From assembly GCA_903953985.1 (NCBI GenBank), contig CAJBLW010000130.1, positions 1-13,702 of the forward strand: a stretch of DNA of 13,702 nt. The letters are read 5' to 3'. This document shows, one piece after another, positions 1 through 6,390 of the stretch. The position numbers and the translations under genes were made by a program. Each line of letters opens with the position of its first letter. Positions within the stretch are counted from its first letter, which is position 1. The stretch comes from an uncultured Burkholderiales bacterium (GTDB lineage: Bacteria > Pseudomonadota > Gammaproteobacteria > Burkholderiales > Burkholderiaceae_C). Below the pieces are notes generated by a model. The model was given only the letters and a program-made list of their open reading frames with translations. It was not told where the DNA came from and made no database searches.

Positions 1-39
1 CGGAACAGCCCGCATTATGTCACGAGTCTGTCGGTTTTT

Positions 40-1308
40 TTAGACGGGGGCTTGGTCCAAGTCAAAAGCTTTATGCAGTGCGCGCACAGCCAACTCCATG
101 TATTTCTCATCGATCACCACCGACGTCTTGATTTCGGATGTCGAGATCATTTGGATGTTGATGCCCTCTTCGCTCAGGCTTCGGAACATCTTGCTGGCCA
201 CGCCCACATGGCTTCGCATGCCGATGCCGACAATCGAAACTTTGCAGATTTTGGCGTCGCCCAACACTTCTGCCGCACCCAATGAGGGCAGCACTTTTTC
301 CTTGAGCAGGTCGATGGTCTTGGCGTAGTCGTTGCGGTGCACGGTGAAGCTGAAGTCGGTCTTGCCGTCTTTGCTCAGGTTCTGGATGATCACATCGACT
401 TCGATGTTGGCATCGGCCACAGCGCCAAGAATTTGGTACGCAATACCTGGCTTATCAGGTACACCCACCACGGAAATTTTGGCTTCGTCGCGGTTAAAAG
501 CGATGCCGGAAACGACGGCTTGTTCCATTTGTTCGTCTTCCTCAAAAGTAATCAGGGTGCCGGATGCGGCTTCTTCGTTGATGTCAATGTCCCAGGGCGT
601 GAAGCTGGACAGCACGCGCATGGGCACTTTGTATTTACCAGCAAATTCGACAGAGCGGATTTGCAGGACCTTGGAGCCCAAAGAGGCCATCTCGAGCATC
701 TCTTCAAAGCTCACGGTGTTCAGGCGACGGGCCTCGGGCACCACGCGGGGGTCGGTGGTGTAGACGCCGTCCACATCAGTGAAGATCAGGCATTCGGCCG
801 CTTTGAGGGCAGCAGCCACGGCCACGGCCGACGTGTCAGAGCCACCACGACCCAAGGTGGTGATGTTGCCGTTGTCGTCCACGCCCTGAAAGCCGGTAAT
901 GATCACCACCTTACCAGCGTTCAAGTCCGCCATCACGCGGGCATCGTCAATCGATTCGATGCGGGCTTTGGTGTATGCGTCGTTGGTCTTAATGGCCACT
1001 TGCCAGCCCGCGTAGCTGACGGAGGGTTGGCCTTCGGATTGCAGGGCAATGGCGAGCAGGGCCGACGAAGCTTGTTCGCCGGTCGAAGCCAGCATGTCGA
1101 GTTCGCGGCTGTAATCATTGCCGGGTTTGGCGGGGGCCAGTTCTTTGGCCAGGCCGAGCAAGCGATTGGTCTCGCCGCTCATGGCGCTGGGGACCACCAC
1201 GATCTGGTGGCCAGCGCGCGCCCATTTGGCCACGCGCTTGGCGACATTGCGAATGCGCTCGGTCGAGCCCATCGAGGTGCCGCCGTATTTGTGAACGATC
1301 AAAGCCAT
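40..1308 (-). CDS. lysC: Aspartate kinase (aspartokinase), LysC type
   Basis: Phosphorylates L-aspartate with ATP, the first step toward lysine, threonine, methionine and diaminopimelate; cytoplasmic. The 422-residue protein has an amino-acid kinase domain (about 1-250) with KYGGTS at 7-12, STGEQ at 75-79, GRGGSDTSA at 153-161 and TDVDGVYTTDPR at 177-188. Two ACT regulatory domains follow (about 265-340 and 353-420), the usual arrangement of lysine/threonine-inhibited monofunctional enzymes. Length fits the family. The ATG at 1308 gives the conserved MALIVHKYGG start, but no convincing Shine-Dalgarno precedes it; the leader is A/T- and pyrimidine-rich. Met261 (MEQAVVSGIA) aligns in character with the start of the separately translated beta subunit of Corynebacterium LysC and has GAGGA upstream, so a second product is plausible. 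It lies downstream of tilS on the same strand after 195 bases and may have its own promoter. Confidence 0.97.
   Translation of the reverse strand: MALIVHKYGGTSMGSTERIRNVAKRVAKWARAGHQIVVVPSAMSGETNRLLGLAKELAPAKPGNDYSRELDMLASTGEQASSALLAIALQSEGQPSVSYAGWQVAIKTNDAYTKARIESIDDARVMADLNAGKVVIITGFQGVDDNGNITTLGRGGSDTSAVAVAAALKAAECLIFTDVDGVYTTDPRVVPEARRLNTVSFEEMLEMASLGSKVLQIRSVEFAGKYKVPMRVLSSFTPWDIDINEEAASGTLITFEEDEQMEQAVVSGIAFNRDEAKISVVGVPDKPGIAYQILGAVADANIEVDVIIQNLSKDGKTDFSFTVHRNDYAKTIDLLKEKVLPSLGAAEVLGDAKICKVSIVGIGMRSHVGVASKMFRSLSEEGINIQMISTSEIKTSVVIDEKYMELAVRALHKAFDLDQAPV
526..543 (-). promoter_or_regulatory. Candidate internal ribosome binding site and start for a LysC beta subunit
   Basis: On the minus strand GAGGAAG (543-537) precedes an in-frame ATG (528-526, Met261) with 10 bases between GAGGA and ATG. 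The peptide from this Met would be the two ACT domains only, as in the alpha2beta2 aspartokinases of Bacillus and Corynebacterium. The codons also encode Glu-Glu, so the purine run may be coincidental. Confidence 0.4.
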
Positions 1309-1378
1309 GTGAAGTGATAAATAGAAAAAGAATGCGGATGCGCACTGTCAAGGCCACATCTTCAAGGATTGCAGTGGA

Positions 1379-1417
1379 TTGCCAATGGTTTACCCTTGGC
1401 AAAGCCTATCGATTGTA
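1379..1417 (-). promoter_or_regulatory. lysC leader: possible -10 and a dyad
   Basis: Within the 195 bases between tilS and lysC, the minus strand has TACAAT (1417-1412), a reasonable -10, but no good -35 at 16-18 bases. Just inside the predicted transcript is the inverted repeat TTGCCAA (1379-1385), 10 bases, TTGGCAA (1396-1402). It could be an operator or a 5' stem-loop. A perfect TTGACA also occurs nearer the gene (1351-1346), but no acceptable -10 follows it. Confidence 0.25.
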
Positions 1418-1458
1418 TCCACCAGGCTGACACGTTCTTGACCCGCCAAGCCACCTAA

Positions 1459-1498
1459 CCGCCCCACCCATGTCGGTTCAGCGGGTGGATTCAGGCGG
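1459..1498 (-). other. Strong hairpin immediately after tilS
   Basis: CCGCC (1459-1463) pairs with GGCGG (1494-1498), and CCACCC (1464-1469) with GGGTGG (1483-1488). The result is an 11-pair stem with a 13-base loop and a 5-base bulge, starting 5 bases after the tilS stop codon. No T tract follows on either strand, so it is not a standard intrinsic terminator. It may protect the 3' end of the upstream mRNA or separate tilS from lysC expression. Confidence 0.35.
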
Positions 1499-1503
1499 AT
1501 GCG

Positions 1504-2481
1504 TCAGGCGGTTTGCCAACTCAGGTGTTGGCCTTCGCGATGCACAAAGCCCACACCGACCTTCAAATGGATCCGATGGCCCCGGGTGGTGCAAGCGGTC
1601 AGTTGGTCCAGCAACTCGTTCAGTTGCGCTGCGCTGGGTGTGGTGGCGTGCTGCAGCCGCAGCCAATGGCGCAGCACCAGTGCCTGGCGGGCTCGGCTCA
1701 AGCGCTGCAAAGCCTCGATGCGGGGGGGCGCACCGATGTGTGCCATGTCTTGCGCGGCCACCTCGTTCAAAATCTCTTGCGCCTGCGCGGCATGCTTGGC
1801 ACTGCGGGCAAAGGTCTCACGAAAAGCGGGCAAGGCTTCGGCCAAGGCGGGCAGCACGCGGGCGCGGATGCGGTTGCGGGTGAAGCTTTCGTCGGTGTTG
1901 CTGGGGTCTTCGACCCAGCTATGGCCTTGGCTTTGAATCCACGCGCGCAAGGCCGCGCCGGGCACCGCCAAAAAAGGCCGGTACCAATCGAGACCCTGAC
2001 GCTGCCAATGAGAGGGCATGCTGGCCAAGCCGGGCAAGCCCGCGCCACGCGACAAGGCGATCAACAAAGTTTCCACCTGGTCGTCGGCATGCTGGGCGAG
2101 TGCGATGCCGTGCACCTCGGGCCACTCGCTTTGCACTGCTTCGGCCAAAGCCGCATAACGTGCTTTGCGGGCAGCGTCTTCGGGGCTTTGGCCTTGGGCA
2201 TGGCCCGCCTGCACCTTTCTCACGGCCAAGGGCACGTTCAGTTGTTGGCATAGCGCTCGGCAATGCGCTTCAAACGCGTCAGCTGCATCTTGCAAGCCGT
2301 GGTGAATGTGCACCGCCATCACCTGCCCAGGCCAACGGCGGGCGCAAGCCAACAACAAAGCCGTGGAGTCGGCCCCACCGCTGAAGGCCACCGCAAAAGG
2401 AAGGCCCGGGCTGAAATCAGCCAGGGCCTTTTCGATGGGCAGCAGCGGTGGTAGTGCCATGCGTGAAGCCTGGAGACTCAC
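1504..2481 (-). CDS. tilS: tRNA(Ile)-lysidine synthase TilS, compact form
   Basis: Ligates lysine to C34 of the CAU anticodon of tRNA-Ile2, using ATP, so that it reads AUA instead of AUG; essential in most bacteria and cytoplasmic. Of 325 residues, the N-type PP-loop ATPase domain shows SGGADS at 34-39, HIHHGLQ at 58-64, EDAARKARY at 101-109 and AQHADDQVET at 129-138. Further signatures are RPFL at 168-171, EDPSN at 191-195 and RNRIR at 202-206, then a helical substrate-binding region to about 300. It is about 100 residues shorter than E. coli TilS (roughly 430), so the far C-terminal domain seems absent, as in Aquifex. The frame opens at GTG (2481), 8 bases after the accA stop; ATG at 2460 (Met8) is an equally possible start, and neither has a strong ribosome binding site. 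Probably cotranscribed with accA. Confidence 0.95.
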   Translation of the reverse strand: MSLQASRMALPPLLPIEKALADFSPGLPFAVAFSGGADSTALLLACARRWPGQVMAVHIHHGLQDAADAFEAHCRALCQQLNVPLAVRKVQAGHAQGQSPEDAARKARYAALAEAVQSEWPEVHGIALAQHADDQVETLLIALSRGAGLPGLASMPSHWQRQGLDWYRPFLAVPGAALRAWIQSQGHSWVEDPSNTDESFTRNRIRARVLPALAEALPAFRETFARSAKHAAQAQEILNEVAAQDMAHIGAPPRIEALQRLSRARQALVLRHWLRLQHATTPSAAQLNELLDQLTACTTRGHRIHLKVGVGFVHREGQHLSWQTA

Positions 2482-2489
2482 CAGCAGGT

Positions 2490-3464
2490 TTATTTACCGG
2501 CTTTGGTGTCGGTGAAACGCCCGTAGCTGTTCAGGCGCTCGTGGCGGCGTTCGAGCAGCTCTTTGGGTTTGAGGTCGGCCAGCTGACGCCAGGCATCACC
2601 CAAAGCGCGTTTGAGGAAGGACACCATTTGGTCGGTATCGCGGTGGGCGCCGCCCACAGGTTCATTGACAATCTTGTCGACCAGGCCCAAGGCCTTCAGG
2701 CGGTGAGCGGTGATGCCCAGGGCATCGGCCGCGACCTCGGCTTTTTCGCTGGTTTTCCAAAGGATGGAGGCACAACCTTCGGGGCTGATGACCGAATAGA
2801 CCGAATACTGCAGCATCAGCACCTGATCGGCCACCGAAATGGCCAATGCGCCGCCGGACCCGCCCTCGCCAATGATGGTGGTGATGATGGGCACCTCAAG
2901 CTGGGCCATCTCAAAAATGTTGCGACCAATGGCTTCAGACTGGCCGCGCTCTTCGGCGTCAATGCCGGGGTAGGCGCCAGGTGTGTCCACAAAGGTAAAG
3001 ACCGGCAGCTTGAATTTTTCAGCTGTCTTCATGAGGCGCAGCGCTTTGCGGTAGCCCTCGGGCTTGCTCATGCCAAAGTTGCGCAAGGTGCGCTCTTTGG
3101 TGTCGCGCCCCTTTTGCTGGCCCAGGACCATGCAGGCCTGGCCATTGAATCGGGCCAGACCGCCCACGATGGACAAGTCATCTGCAAAGTGGCGGTCACC
3201 GTGCATCTCCACAAAATCGGTGAAGATGCCGTGGATGTAATCGAGGGTGTAAGGACGCTCGGGGTGACGCGAAATTTTGGTGACCTGCCAGGGGCTCAGG
3301 TCGCTGTAAATGTCTTTGGTCAGTTGCTGGCTTTTCTTGCTCAGCTGATCAATTTCGAGGGTGATGTCCACCGCCGATTCGGTCTGCACATAGCGCAACT
3401 CTTCGATCTTGGCTTCGAGTTCGGCAACGGGTTGCTCAAAATCGAGAAATGTTTTTTTGGCCAA
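2490..3464 (-). CDS. accA: Acetyl-CoA carboxylase carboxyltransferase subunit alpha
   Basis: With AccD it forms the carboxyltransferase that moves CO2 from biotin on AccB to acetyl-CoA, making malonyl-CoA for fatty-acid synthesis; cytoplasmic. The 324-residue protein matches the family in length. The N-terminal helical region (LDFEQPVAELEAKIEEL, about 7-23) and the crotonase-like core are both present. FVDTPGAYPG lies at 158-167, EERGQSEAIGRNI at 171-183 and the glycine-rich oxyanion segment GEGGSGGA at 199-206, with SPEGCASILWK at 227-237. The start is TTG at 3464, giving the conserved MAKKTFLDFE, and is supported by AGAGGAG six bases upstream. A nearby upstream ATG (in ACATGAAC) is out of frame. 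It lies 47 bases downstream of the glycosylase gene and 8 bases before tilS, so probably operonic. Confidence 0.97.
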   Translation of the reverse strand: MAKKTFLDFEQPVAELEAKIEELRYVQTESAVDITLEIDQLSKKSQQLTKDIYSDLSPWQVTKISRHPERPYTLDYIHGIFTDFVEMHGDRHFADDLSIVGGLARFNGQACMVLGQQKGRDTKERTLRNFGMSKPEGYRKALRLMKTAEKFKLPVFTFVDTPGAYPGIDAEERGQSEAIGRNIFEMAQLEVPIITTIIGEGGSGGALAISVADQVLMLQYSVYSVISPEGCASILWKTSEKAEVAADALGITAHRLKALGLVDKIVNEPVGGAHRDTDQMVSFLKRALGDAWRQLADLKPKELLERRHERLNSYGRFTDTKAGK

Positions 3465-3470
3465 GTTTGA

Positions 3471-3477
3471 CTCCTCT
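3471..3477 (-). promoter_or_regulatory. Strong Shine-Dalgarno that fixes the accA TTG start
   Basis: The minus strand reads AGAGGAG, then TCAAAC, then TTG. This is the best ribosome binding site in the minus-strand cluster and selects the rare TTG start over the nearby out-of-frame ATG. Confidence 0.8.
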
Positions 3478-3511
3478 GTTCATGTTTCGGGTGGACGCAG
3501 TGTCCAGCCCC

Positions 3512-4162
3512 TCAATAAGCCACCGGAACAGGGTCCAGTGAGCGCCAAATATACCAAGTTGCCACGGTCGAAAAAGGGCTCCAGGCCTGCGCGACCTCGC
3601 GGGCGTCGCTGCGGCTCACAGGCTCGCCCGAGAAATAGTTGCGGCTGATGCCGTTGATCAAACCCACATCGTCCAGCGGCAAAACATTGGGCCTGAGCAG
3701 GTGAAAGATCAGGCACATCTCTGCCGTCCAGCGGCCAATGCCGCGGATCGCCACCAACTCATCGATGATGGCCTCGTCGTCCATCTCTTGCCAGGCCTGA
3801 ACGTGAACCGCGCCCGAGCTGAAGTGCACCGCCAGATCGACCAGGTACTCTACCTTGCGCGCCGACAAACCCGCCGCCCGCATGTCATCGACCTTGAGCT
3901 TGAGCACTGCAGTCGGCGACATCCGTTTGGGCAATGCCGCAAAACGGTCCCACACCGACTGTGCGGCCTTGACCGAAATTTGTTGGCCCACGATGGAGCG
4001 CGCCAAGGTCACGAACGCATCTCCCCGGGTTTCCAAGATCACGTCACCAAATTGGGGAATGAGCTTTTTCATGACCCGGTCTTTTTTGGCCAGGTGCGCG
4101 CACGCCTCGGCCCAATAAGCGGGCGTGACAGGGATCACCTCAAGGCTTGAGCTAATCGTCAT
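3512..4162 (-). CDS. DNA-3-methyladenine glycosylase II-like (HhH-GPD, AlkA family)
   Basis: Expected to excise alkylated bases such as 3-methyladenine from DNA, starting base-excision repair in the cytoplasm. The 216-residue protein is a single HhH-GPD domain. ARSIVGQQISVKAA (54-67) is the typical entry helix, the helix-hairpin-helix is VAIRGIGRWTAEM (137-149), and LPLDDVGL (161-168) supplies the catalytic aspartate, Asp165. No Fe-S cluster cysteine motif of the Nth/MutY type is present, and the N-terminal AlkA subdomain of the 282-residue E. coli enzyme is missing, so it belongs to the short AlkA-like group. Its ATG overlaps the cysS stop (ATGA, 4162-4159), implying translational coupling. 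Exact substrate range cannot be read from sequence. Confidence 0.93.
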   Translation of the reverse strand: MTISSSLEVIPVTPAYWAEACAHLAKKDRVMKKLIPQFGDVILETRGDAFVTLARSIVGQQISVKAAQSVWDRFAALPKRMSPTAVLKLKVDDMRAAGLSARKVEYLVDLAVHFSSGAVHVQAWQEMDDEAIIDELVAIRGIGRWTAEMCLIFHLLRPNVLPLDDVGLINGISRNYFSGEPVSRSDAREVAQAWSPFSTVATWYIWRSLDPVPVAY

Positions 4163-5535
4163 GTCGCCGACTCCCAGGACGTGCCAGCGGCCGAGTCTTT
4201 CAGCAAGATGCCTCGGGCCAGCAAGTCGTTGCGGATGCGGTCGGCTTCGGCAAAATTCTTGGCCTTTTTGGCATCTGCCCGGGCCTGGATCTGGGTCTGA
4301 ATGGCGGCATCGTCCAAGCCTGCACCCGCTTGCAAATAAACCGTTGGGTCGGTTTGCAGCAAACCCAGCAAGCCACCCAAAGCCTTGAGCAAACCCGCAC
4401 GCTCGGCCGACCCACTGCGGTTGACTTCGCTCGCCAATTCGAACAACACGGCCACCGCTTCAGGCGTGCCAAAGTCTTCGTCCATGGCGGCCTTGAATCG
4501 TGCAGCCATGGGATCAGCCCAATCGAGCTTCACGTCAGCGGCCGGCACGGTTTGTAATGCGGTGTAGAGGCGCTTCAGGGCACCTTTGGCATCGTTCAGG
4601 TGCACATCGCTGTAATTGAGTGAGCTGCGGTAGTGGCTGCGCACAATAAAAAAGCGAACCGTCTCAGCGTCAAACTCTTTGAGCACATCACGGATGGTGA
4701 AGAAGTTGCCCAGGCTCTTGGACATCTTTTCGTTGTCCACGTTGATGAAGCCGTTGTGCATCCAAAAGCGCGCAAGGGTCTGGCCGTTGGCGCCTTCGCT
4801 TTGGGCGATCTCGTTTTCGTGGTGAGGAAACTGCAAGTCGGCTCCACCACCATGGATGTCAAAGGTCTGTCCCAACAGCTCGCAGGCCATCGCCGAGCAC
4901 TCGATGTGCCAGCCAGGGCGGCCCACACCAAAGGGGCCGGCCCATTTCACGTCTTCGGGTTCGGTGGGCTTGGCACTCTTCCAAAGCACGAAGTCGAGTG
5001 GGTCATTTTTGTCGGTCTCCACCGCCACGCGCTCGCCCGCGTTCAACTCGTCCAATGATTTGCCGGACAACTTGCCATAGCCCGCAAACTTACGCACCGA
5101 ATAGTTCACGTCGCCATTGCCAGCGCGGTAAGCCAAGCCTTTTTGCTCCAGTGTGCCGATCATCCGGAGCATCTGTGGCACGTAGTCGGTAGCGCGGGGC
5201 TCATGCTGAGGACGCTCGATGCCCAAGGCATCGGCGTCATGGTGCAGCGCGTCGATCATGCGGTCGGTCAGGTGGCGGATGGTTTCGCCATTGTCCAGGG
5301 CGCGCTTGATGATCTTGTCGTCGATGTCGGTCACGTTGCGCACATAGGTGACTCGATAACCACTGGCTTTAAGCCAGCGCTGAACCAGATCAAACGCGAT
5401 CATCGAGCGGGCATGCCCCAGGTGGCACAGGTCGTACACGGTCATGCCGCAAACATACATGCGCACATGGCCGGGCTCGGCCGGAGAAAAATCGGAAACA
5501 GCACGGCTGAGCGTGTTGAAAATGCGCAAACTCAT
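4159..5535 (-). CDS. cysS: Cysteinyl-tRNA synthetase
   Basis: Charges tRNA-Cys with cysteine using ATP; class Ia synthetase, cytoplasmic, essential. All signatures are present in 458 residues (usual length about 460). The HIGH motif is HLGH at 38-41 after CGMTVYD, and KMSKS lies at 270-274. The four zinc ligands expected from the E. coli enzyme are Cys29, Cys213 (HIECSAM), His238 and Glu242 (FPHHENEIAQSE). A helical DALR-type anticodon region covers about 340-410, and the C-terminal KAKNFAEADRIRNDLLARGI is typical. ATG at 5535 gives MSLRIFNTLS, the usual start; no clear Shine-Dalgarno precedes it. It is the first gene of the minus-strand run, and the next gene starts within its stop codon. 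Its leader holds repeats and, further upstream, an intrinsic terminator that could act as an attenuator. Confidence 0.98.
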   Translation of the reverse strand: MSLRIFNTLSRAVSDFSPAEPGHVRMYVCGMTVYDLCHLGHARSMIAFDLVQRWLKASGYRVTYVRNVTDIDDKIIKRALDNGETIRHLTDRMIDALHHDADALGIERPQHEPRATDYVPQMLRMIGTLEQKGLAYRAGNGDVNYSVRKFAGYGKLSGKSLDELNAGERVAVETDKNDPLDFVLWKSAKPTEPEDVKWAGPFGVGRPGWHIECSAMACELLGQTFDIHGGGADLQFPHHENEIAQSEGANGQTLARFWMHNGFINVDNEKMSKSLGNFFTIRDVLKEFDAETVRFFIVRSHYRSSLNYSDVHLNDAKGALKRLYTALQTVPAADVKLDWADPMAARFKAAMDEDFGTPEAVAVLFELASEVNRSGSAERAGLLKALGGLLGLLQTDPTVYLQAGAGLDDAAIQTQIQARADAKKAKNFAEADRIRNDLLARGILLKDSAAGTSWESAT

Positions 5536-5605
5536 GTCAAATCGAAAATAATGGCAGTCAACAAAAGCCGCTTTGGGCGCTGCGCACCCGGGGCCGTCAG
5601 CTCAG

Positions 5606-5624
5606 ACAACGGCGCTACAACGGC
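5606..5624. repeat. Tandem 8-base direct repeat in the cysS leader
   Basis: ACAACGGC occurs at 5606-5613 and 5617-5624, an 11-base period of about one helical turn. CGCTACAA at 5613-5620 recurs at 5691-5698. These could be half-sites of a regulator or chance similarity; no binding protein is assigned. Confidence 0.3.
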
Positions 5625-5626
5625 TC

Positions 5627-5654
5627 AAAAAAAGCCAGCGCGCACGGGGCTGGC
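5627..5654 (-). terminator. Intrinsic terminator reading leftward, upstream of cysS
   Basis: On the minus strand GCCAGC (5654-5649), a 9-base loop and GCTGGC (5639-5634) form a perfect 6-pair stem followed at once by seven T (5633-5627). On the plus strand the T run is an A run preceding the stem, so it works only leftward. No protein gene ends here; it must stop a short leader or small RNA transcript before cysS. Confidence 0.75.
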
Positions 5655-5693
5655 GGCACCTTTCGGTGCACGGAAATCCGCAAGGGGCTCCGC

Positions 5694-5699
5694 TACAAT
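5694..5699 (+). promoter_or_regulatory. Possible -10 element for the TPR-cyclophilin-lpxH genes
   Basis: TACAAT on the plus strand matches TATAAT in 5 of 6 positions and lies 114 bases before the TPR gene start. No TTGACA-like box is found 16-18 bases upstream, so the call is weak. It overlaps the region from which the minus-strand small transcript would start. Confidence 0.3.
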
Positions 5700-5813
5700 G
5701 AACAATCAGTATATCCCCGAGCCAAGGCCTGTGGTGCTCTTTTTGAGTCGGCCTGAGCCAACCCCAGCAGCTCGGTAGCGGTTTTTTTCACCCTCCTCTT
5801 TCTTTGGGCACGC

Positions 5814-6320
5814 ATGCAAACCTGGCTCCGTTGGATGGCTTTTTGCACCCTCTGGACATGCAGTCTGGGCGTGCAGGCCGACCTATACAAAGATGTCAAT
5901 ACCTTGGTGCAAAGCGGCCAATGGGCGCAAGCCCAGGCTATGGCCGAAGCAAGGCTGAAAACCGCGCCCACCGACCCCCAAATGCGCCTGTTGCAAAGCC
6001 ACATACAAACTGGCATAGGCCAAACCCAAGCGGCTATGGACACGCTGCGGGCCCTGACCCAATCCTTCCCCGAACTGCCGGAGCCGCACAACAACTTGGC
6101 GGCCTTGTTGGTGCGCGAAAACCGCCCTGACGAGGCGCTGGCTGCCTTACAAGCTGCCATCAGAGCGCGTCCGGACTATGCGCTGGCCTTGGAAAACCTG
6201 GGCGACCTGCACTTGGCACTGGCCGCTCAGGCCTTCGCACAAGCCCGACTCGTCACGCCCACCTCAACCCGTTTGCAAAACAAGCAAGAGGGAGCCGAAA
6301 GGGTGATGCGCACCCCCTGA
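5814..6320 (+). CDS. Exported tetratricopeptide-repeat protein
   Basis: The 168-residue protein begins with a signal-peptide-like stretch (Arg6, hydrophobic 7-19, probable cleavage after VQA, Ala22), so it is probably periplasmic; Cys11 and Cys16 lie inside the signal, not in a lipobox. Residues 24-145 form about three TPR units. Typical helix pairs are seen around AQAQAMAEARLKTAPTD, AAMDTLRALTQSFPELPEP and PDEALAALQAAIRARPDYA, followed by a partial unit. TPRs are protein-binding scaffolds, so a partner-binding role is likely but no reaction can be assigned. ATG at 5814 has only a weak GGG upstream. It heads the plus-strand group with two cyclophilins and lpxH, 70 bases before the next gene. 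The neighbourhood suggests an envelope role, which is inference. Confidence 0.85.
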   Translation: MQTWLRWMAFCTLWTCSLGVQADLYKDVNTLVQSGQWAQAQAMAEARLKTAPTDPQMRLLQSHIQTGIGQTQAAMDTLRALTQSFPELPEPHNNLAALLVRENRPDEALAALQAAIRARPDYALALENLGDLHLALAAQAFAQARLVTPTSTRLQNKQEGAERVMRTP

Positions 6321-6390
6321 ACCCACCCCTGCGAGAGTCGCCTTGCTGGCCACCTTGCCCGACAGAGCTCAACCCCTACTGCCTTAACCC

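Larger units (their letters stand above)
5627..5701 (-). ncRNA. Candidate small RNA or terminated cysS leader, about 75 nt
   Basis: The minus strand carries TATACT (5713-5708), a 5/6 match to a -10 although no clear -35 is visible, which predicts a start near 5701. The transcript would hold CGGATTTCCG (5680-5671), a GCACC-GAAA-GGTGC hairpin with a GNRA tetraloop (5669-5656), and then the intrinsic terminator stem and seven U. Three consecutive hairpins ending in a U tract, with no open reading frame, is the layout of a small RNA; a premature-termination leader of cysS is the alternative. I recognise no Rfam family. Confidence 0.4.

Noticed and set aside
1..39. Minus-strand CATAAT (19-14) after lysC as the promoter of a following gene.
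   Set aside because: No -35 at 16-18 bases, and the window ends before any downstream gene can be seen.
31..41. T run next to the lysC stop as a terminator.
   Set aside because: On the lysC strand it is an A run with no preceding stem; it cannot terminate lysC.
337..1317. Long plus-strand open frame opposite lysC.
   Set aside because: Codon-shadow of a GC-rich gene: His/Gly/Ala/Val-rich with no recognisable domain, while the other strand encodes a complete aspartokinase.
2448..3470. Long plus-strand open frame opposite accA.
   Set aside because: Mirrors accA almost end to end, lacks any family motif, and has no ribosome site; antisense artefact.
5536..5701. T-box leader regulating cysS.
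   Set aside because: No T-box consensus sequence or specifier loop is recognised, and T-boxes are essentially absent from Betaproteobacteria.
5751..5787. GAGC/GCTC hairpin before seven T as a plus-strand terminator upstream of the TPR gene.
   Set aside because: The stem is short and bulged and is separated from the T run by six bases, so it is not convincing.
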